DNA of 7,064 bases from Desulfovibrio sp. (lineage in GTDB: Bacteria; Desulfobacterota; Desulfovibrionia; Desulfovibrionales; Desulfovibrionaceae): assembly GCA_020217165.1 (NCBI GenBank), contig JAIWOE010000190.1:1-7064 (forward strand), read 5' to 3'. The notes below the pieces were generated by a model. It was not told the DNA's origin. It ran no database searches and worked only from the letters and a program-made list of their open reading frames with translations. The translations under genes were made by a program, and so were the position numbers. Positions within the stretch are counted from its first letter, which is position 1. Every line of letters starts with the position of its first letter. Of this stretch, positions 4,879 to 7,064 are shown piece after piece.

Positions 4879-5712
4879 TCAGGCCTGGGTGCTGCGGCCC
4901 ACGCGCTGGAGAATGCGGTCCAGAATGACGGCCACCACCACAATGCAGATGCCGGCCTCAAAGCCGCTGCCCATTTCCAGCCGCTGGATGGCCTTCCAGA
5001 CTTCACCACCCAGGCCCTTGGCGCCGATCATGGCCGCGATGACCACCATGGAGAGGGCCAGCATCACCGTCTGGTTCACACCGGCCATGATGGTGGGCGC
5101 GGCCAGGGGCAGCTGCAGCTTGACGAGCTTCTGCCAGCGGCTGGAGCCGAAGGCCTCGGCGCATTCCACCAGTTCCCGCGGGGTCTGGGTAATGCCCAGG
5201 CAGGTCAGGCGGATGGCTGGCGGCATGGAGAAGATGACCGTGGAAAAGATGGCCGCCACCTTACCCAGGCCGAAAAACGGAATGGCGGGGATAAGGTACA
5301 CAAAGGCGGGCATGGTTTGCATCATGTCCAGCACGGGCATGATGGTTTTGTTCGCCGCGCGAGACATGGCCGCGGCAATGCCCAGGGGAATGCCCAGGCC
5401 GATGGCCAGACAGGTGGCCACGCTCACCAGGGCCAGGGTGGAGACCATGGCCGACCATAATCCCAGATTCCAGATGAGCCCCAGCCCCGCGGCAGAGACC
5501 AGAGCCAGCCGCGGCCGGCGGGTGAGCCGCCAGATGCCCGCCACGGCCAGCAACAGAAACGCCCAGGGTGGCAGCCACAGCAGGCCGCGTTCCAGCAGGG
5601 CCAGTCCGTGGCCTGCCACCACGGAAAACGCCTTGGTGGCAAAGGCAAAATGGGTGGAACACCAGTCCAGCAGGGCTTCTATGCCCGTTCCCAATGGCAC
5701 GCGCCAGCTCAT
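4879..5712 (-). CDS. opuAB: Glycine betaine/proline-type ABC transporter, permease
   Basis: A 277-residue inner-membrane permease of the ProW/OpuAB family. Hydrophobic segments lie near residues 48-62, 70-100, 100-116, 128-160, 215-240 and 250-268. The ATPase-docking EAA loop reads ECAEAFGSSRWQKLVKLQLPLA, and the region MQTMPAFVYLIPAIPFFGLG before it is highly typical of ProW. The ATG overlaps the ATPase stop codon (ATGA, 5709-5712), so the two are translationally coupled. It forms the translocation channel with two copies of the ATPase. Nothing is missing for the family. Confidence 0.93.
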   Translation of the reverse strand: MSWRVPLGTGIEALLDWCSTHFAFATKAFSVVAGHGLALLERGLLWLPPWAFLLLAVAGIWRLTRRPRLALVSAAGLGLIWNLGLWSAMVSTLALVSVATCLAIGLGIPLGIAAAMSRAANKTIMPVLDMMQTMPAFVYLIPAIPFFGLGKVAAIFSTVIFSMPPAIRLTCLGITQTPRELVECAEAFGSSRWQKLVKLQLPLAAPTIMAGVNQTVMLALSMVVIAAMIGAKGLGGEVWKAIQRLEMGSGFEAGICIVVVAVILDRILQRVGRSTQA

Positions 5713-6902
5713 GCGGCCCTCCCGCGTTCGGCCATGGCTCCCAGGAGGGTGCCGCGGACAATGACGCCCTTGAGCCGCCGGTCGTCATCCACCACGGCCA
5801 GGGGGTAGGGCAGGTTGTAGATGATCTGAATGAGCTCGGTGGCCGGGGTGTTCAGGTCCACGTACCTGCAATCCATGCAGATTATTTCCCCAAGGTCCTT
5901 CTTGCCTTCCTCCACCAGCCGGGCGCAGTCCTCGGCCTTCACCACCCCCACCAGGCGGTGTTCCTTGTCCAGCACAAAAAGGTTGGACATGCCGGAGAGG
6001 CGCATCTTGCGCAGGCAGCTGCGGGGGCCGTCGTGATGGATGTAAGCCACGGCCTCGGTCCGCTTCATGACCGATTCGGCCGTCAGCACCTTGGTGATGT
6101 CCACCCCTTCCACAAACCGTTCCACGTATTCGTTGGAAGGGTTGGTGAGGATTTCCTCCGGCGTGCCCATCTGCACGATGGCGCCGTCTTTCATGAGCAC
6201 GATGCGGTCGCCCAGCTTGAGGGCTTCGTCCAGGTCGTGACTCACGAAGACGATGGTCTTCTGCATGGCCTTCTGCAGGGTGATGAGTTCGTCCTGCATG
6301 TCCCGCCGGATGAGGGGATCCAGGGCGCTGAAGGCTTCGTCCATGAGCAGGATGTCCGGGTTCAGGGCCAGGGCCCGGGCCAGGCCCACGCGCTGCTGCA
6401 TGCCCCCGGAAAGCTGTCGGGGCATCATGTCGCCATGGCTGCCCAGCCCCACCTGCTCCAGGGCGGCCTGGGCCAGGTCGCGCCGCTTGGCTGGGTCCAT
6501 CCCCTGGATTTCCAGTCCGTATTCGGCGTTCTGGCGCACGGTGCGATGGGGAAAGAGGGCAAAATGCTGGAAGACCATGCCCAGCTTGGCCAGGCGCATC
6601 CGCCGCAGGGCCTCGCGGTCTAGGGAGGTGATGTCTTCACCGTCAATGAAAATACGGCCGGCGCTGGGTTCGATGAGGCGGTTCAGGCAGCGCAGCAGGG
6701 TAGACTTGCCGCTGCCCGAAAGCCCCATGACCACCACGATTTCACCGGCGTCCACATGGAAGCTGGCATCGCGGACCCCCACGGCGCAGCGGGTTTTCTG
6801 AAAAATTTCATCTTTGGATGCGCCCTGCCTGAGCAGGGCCAACCCGCGTTCGGGATGGTTCCCGAATACCTTGGACACGTGTTCAATGTGCAACTTGTGC
6901 AT
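5709..6902 (-). CDS. opuAA: Glycine betaine/proline-type ABC transporter, ATPase with CBS domains
   Basis: A 397-residue cytoplasmic ATPase of the ProV/OpuAA family that powers osmoprotectant import. Walker A is GLSGSGKST (60-68), the Q-loop is Q112, the ABC signature is LSGGMQQ (164-170), Walker B is ILLMDE (184-189) and the switch histidine is H222. The N-terminal extension, with GASKDEIFQKT (27-37), is characteristic of this subfamily. Two CBS domains fill about 275-335 and 340-397. In OpuA-type importers such a CBS pair senses ionic strength or cyclic-di-AMP. The start at 6902 has only a weak ribosome-binding site (GAGACG), but no alternative start fits the family N-terminus. First gene of the operon, before the permease and binding protein. 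Confidence 0.94.
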   Translation of the reverse strand: MHKLHIEHVSKVFGNHPERGLALLRQGASKDEIFQKTRCAVGVRDASFHVDAGEIVVVMGLSGSGKSTLLRCLNRLIEPSAGRIFIDGEDITSLDREALRRMRLAKLGMVFQHFALFPHRTVRQNAEYGLEIQGMDPAKRRDLAQAALEQVGLGSHGDMMPRQLSGGMQQRVGLARALALNPDILLMDEAFSALDPLIRRDMQDELITLQKAMQKTIVFVSHDLDEALKLGDRIVLMKDGAIVQMGTPEEILTNPSNEYVERFVEGVDITKVLTAESVMKRTEAVAYIHHDGPRSCLRKMRLSGMSNLFVLDKEHRLVGVVKAEDCARLVEEGKKDLGEIICMDCRYVDLNTPATELIQIIYNLPYPLAVVDDDRRLKGVIVRGTLLGAMAERGRAA

Positions 6903-7064
6903 GGTTCGTCTCGGGAGCCGGCGGCGCGGGCCTGGGGCGCAACATCAGGCGGGCGGAGACGGCTCGGGGCGCGCAATGCACCAAAATAGCAGTGAATAAA
7001 AGAGCCACGCAGCACCGAAAAGCACGGATGCAATGCCGGTGCAGCAGAAAAGCGCCATGTGGCA
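6903..7064 (-). promoter_or_regulatory. Leader and promoter region of the betaine importer operon
   Basis: These 162 bases contain no recognisable gene. On the minus strand a weak -10 (TATTTT, near 6985-6990) lacks a convincing -35, and no GG-N10-GC sigma-54 pattern was found. The leader holds two overlapping inverted repeats: GAGACG (6956-6961) with CGTCTC (6907-6912), and CGGCTC (6960-6965) with GAGCCG (6915-6920). They share bases, so they would be alternative structures. The first covers the weak ribosome-binding site. Regulation by osmolarity is expected for such operons, but nothing here proves the mechanism. Confidence 0.35.

Noticed and set aside
3959..5764. A 601-codon open frame on the plus strand
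   Set aside because: It lies opposite the betaine binding protein and permease genes, has a low-complexity composition rich in Gly, His, Gln and Met with no recognisable domain, and arises from the codon bias of the real genes on the other strand.
5568..6623. A 351-codon open frame on the plus strand
   Set aside because: Antisense to the betaine ATPase and permease; His/Gln/Gly-rich shadow with no domain.
1..7064. CRISPR arrays, tRNA or rRNA genes, insertion sequences, attachment sites
   Set aside because: No regularly spaced repeats, cloverleaf, transposase fragment or terminal inverted repeats were found on either strand.

Overview
The window reads as a chromosomal segment of a GC-rich, anaerobic, Gram-negative bacterium. 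The best guess is a sulfate reducer of the Desulfovibrio type (Desulfovibrionaceae). This rests on a stand-alone ferredoxin:thioredoxin reductase catalytic subunit paired with a small glutaredoxin, a selenoprotein, a sigma-54-type promoter, and periplasmic binding proteins with classical signal peptides. The assignment is an inference from gene content; no rRNA or other marker gene is present.

Layout. (1) Positions 1-1904, plus strand: a candidate sigma-54 promoter, a polar amino acid ABC binding protein, a strong intergenic stem-loop, and its HisM-type permease. No ATPase gene accompanies them. (2) Positions 2055-2638, plus strand: a CxxC glutaredoxin-like protein overlapping by ATGA with a ferredoxin:thioredoxin reductase catalytic subunit, closed by a clear intrinsic terminator. 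(3) Positions 2740-2955, minus strand: a 71-residue glutaredoxin-like selenoprotein that ordinary gene calling misses because two in-frame UGA codons interrupt it. One UGA sits at the catalytic position (UPYT) and the other three codons before the true stop (UGV-stop, the 'Uxx-star' pattern). Each UGA is followed by a bacterial SECIS-like hairpin with a five-base CGNGA loop. The gene has its own near-consensus promoter and ribosome-binding site. (4) Positions 3132-3917, plus strand: a metal-dependent amidohydrolase-2 family enzyme. (5) Positions 3971-6902, minus strand: a glycine betaine/proline-type (OpuA/ProU) ABC importer transcribed as ATPase with CBS domains, permease, binding protein, with an untranslated leader reaching the window edge.

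How they fit. The two transport operons handle amino acids and osmoprotectants. Between them lies a compact thiol/selenol redox locus: the Fe-S reductase can pass ferredoxin electrons to its partner glutaredoxin, and the convergent selenoprotein is a plausible further member of the same network. That link is inferred from proximity and fold only. The selenoprotein is the most noteworthy item in the window.
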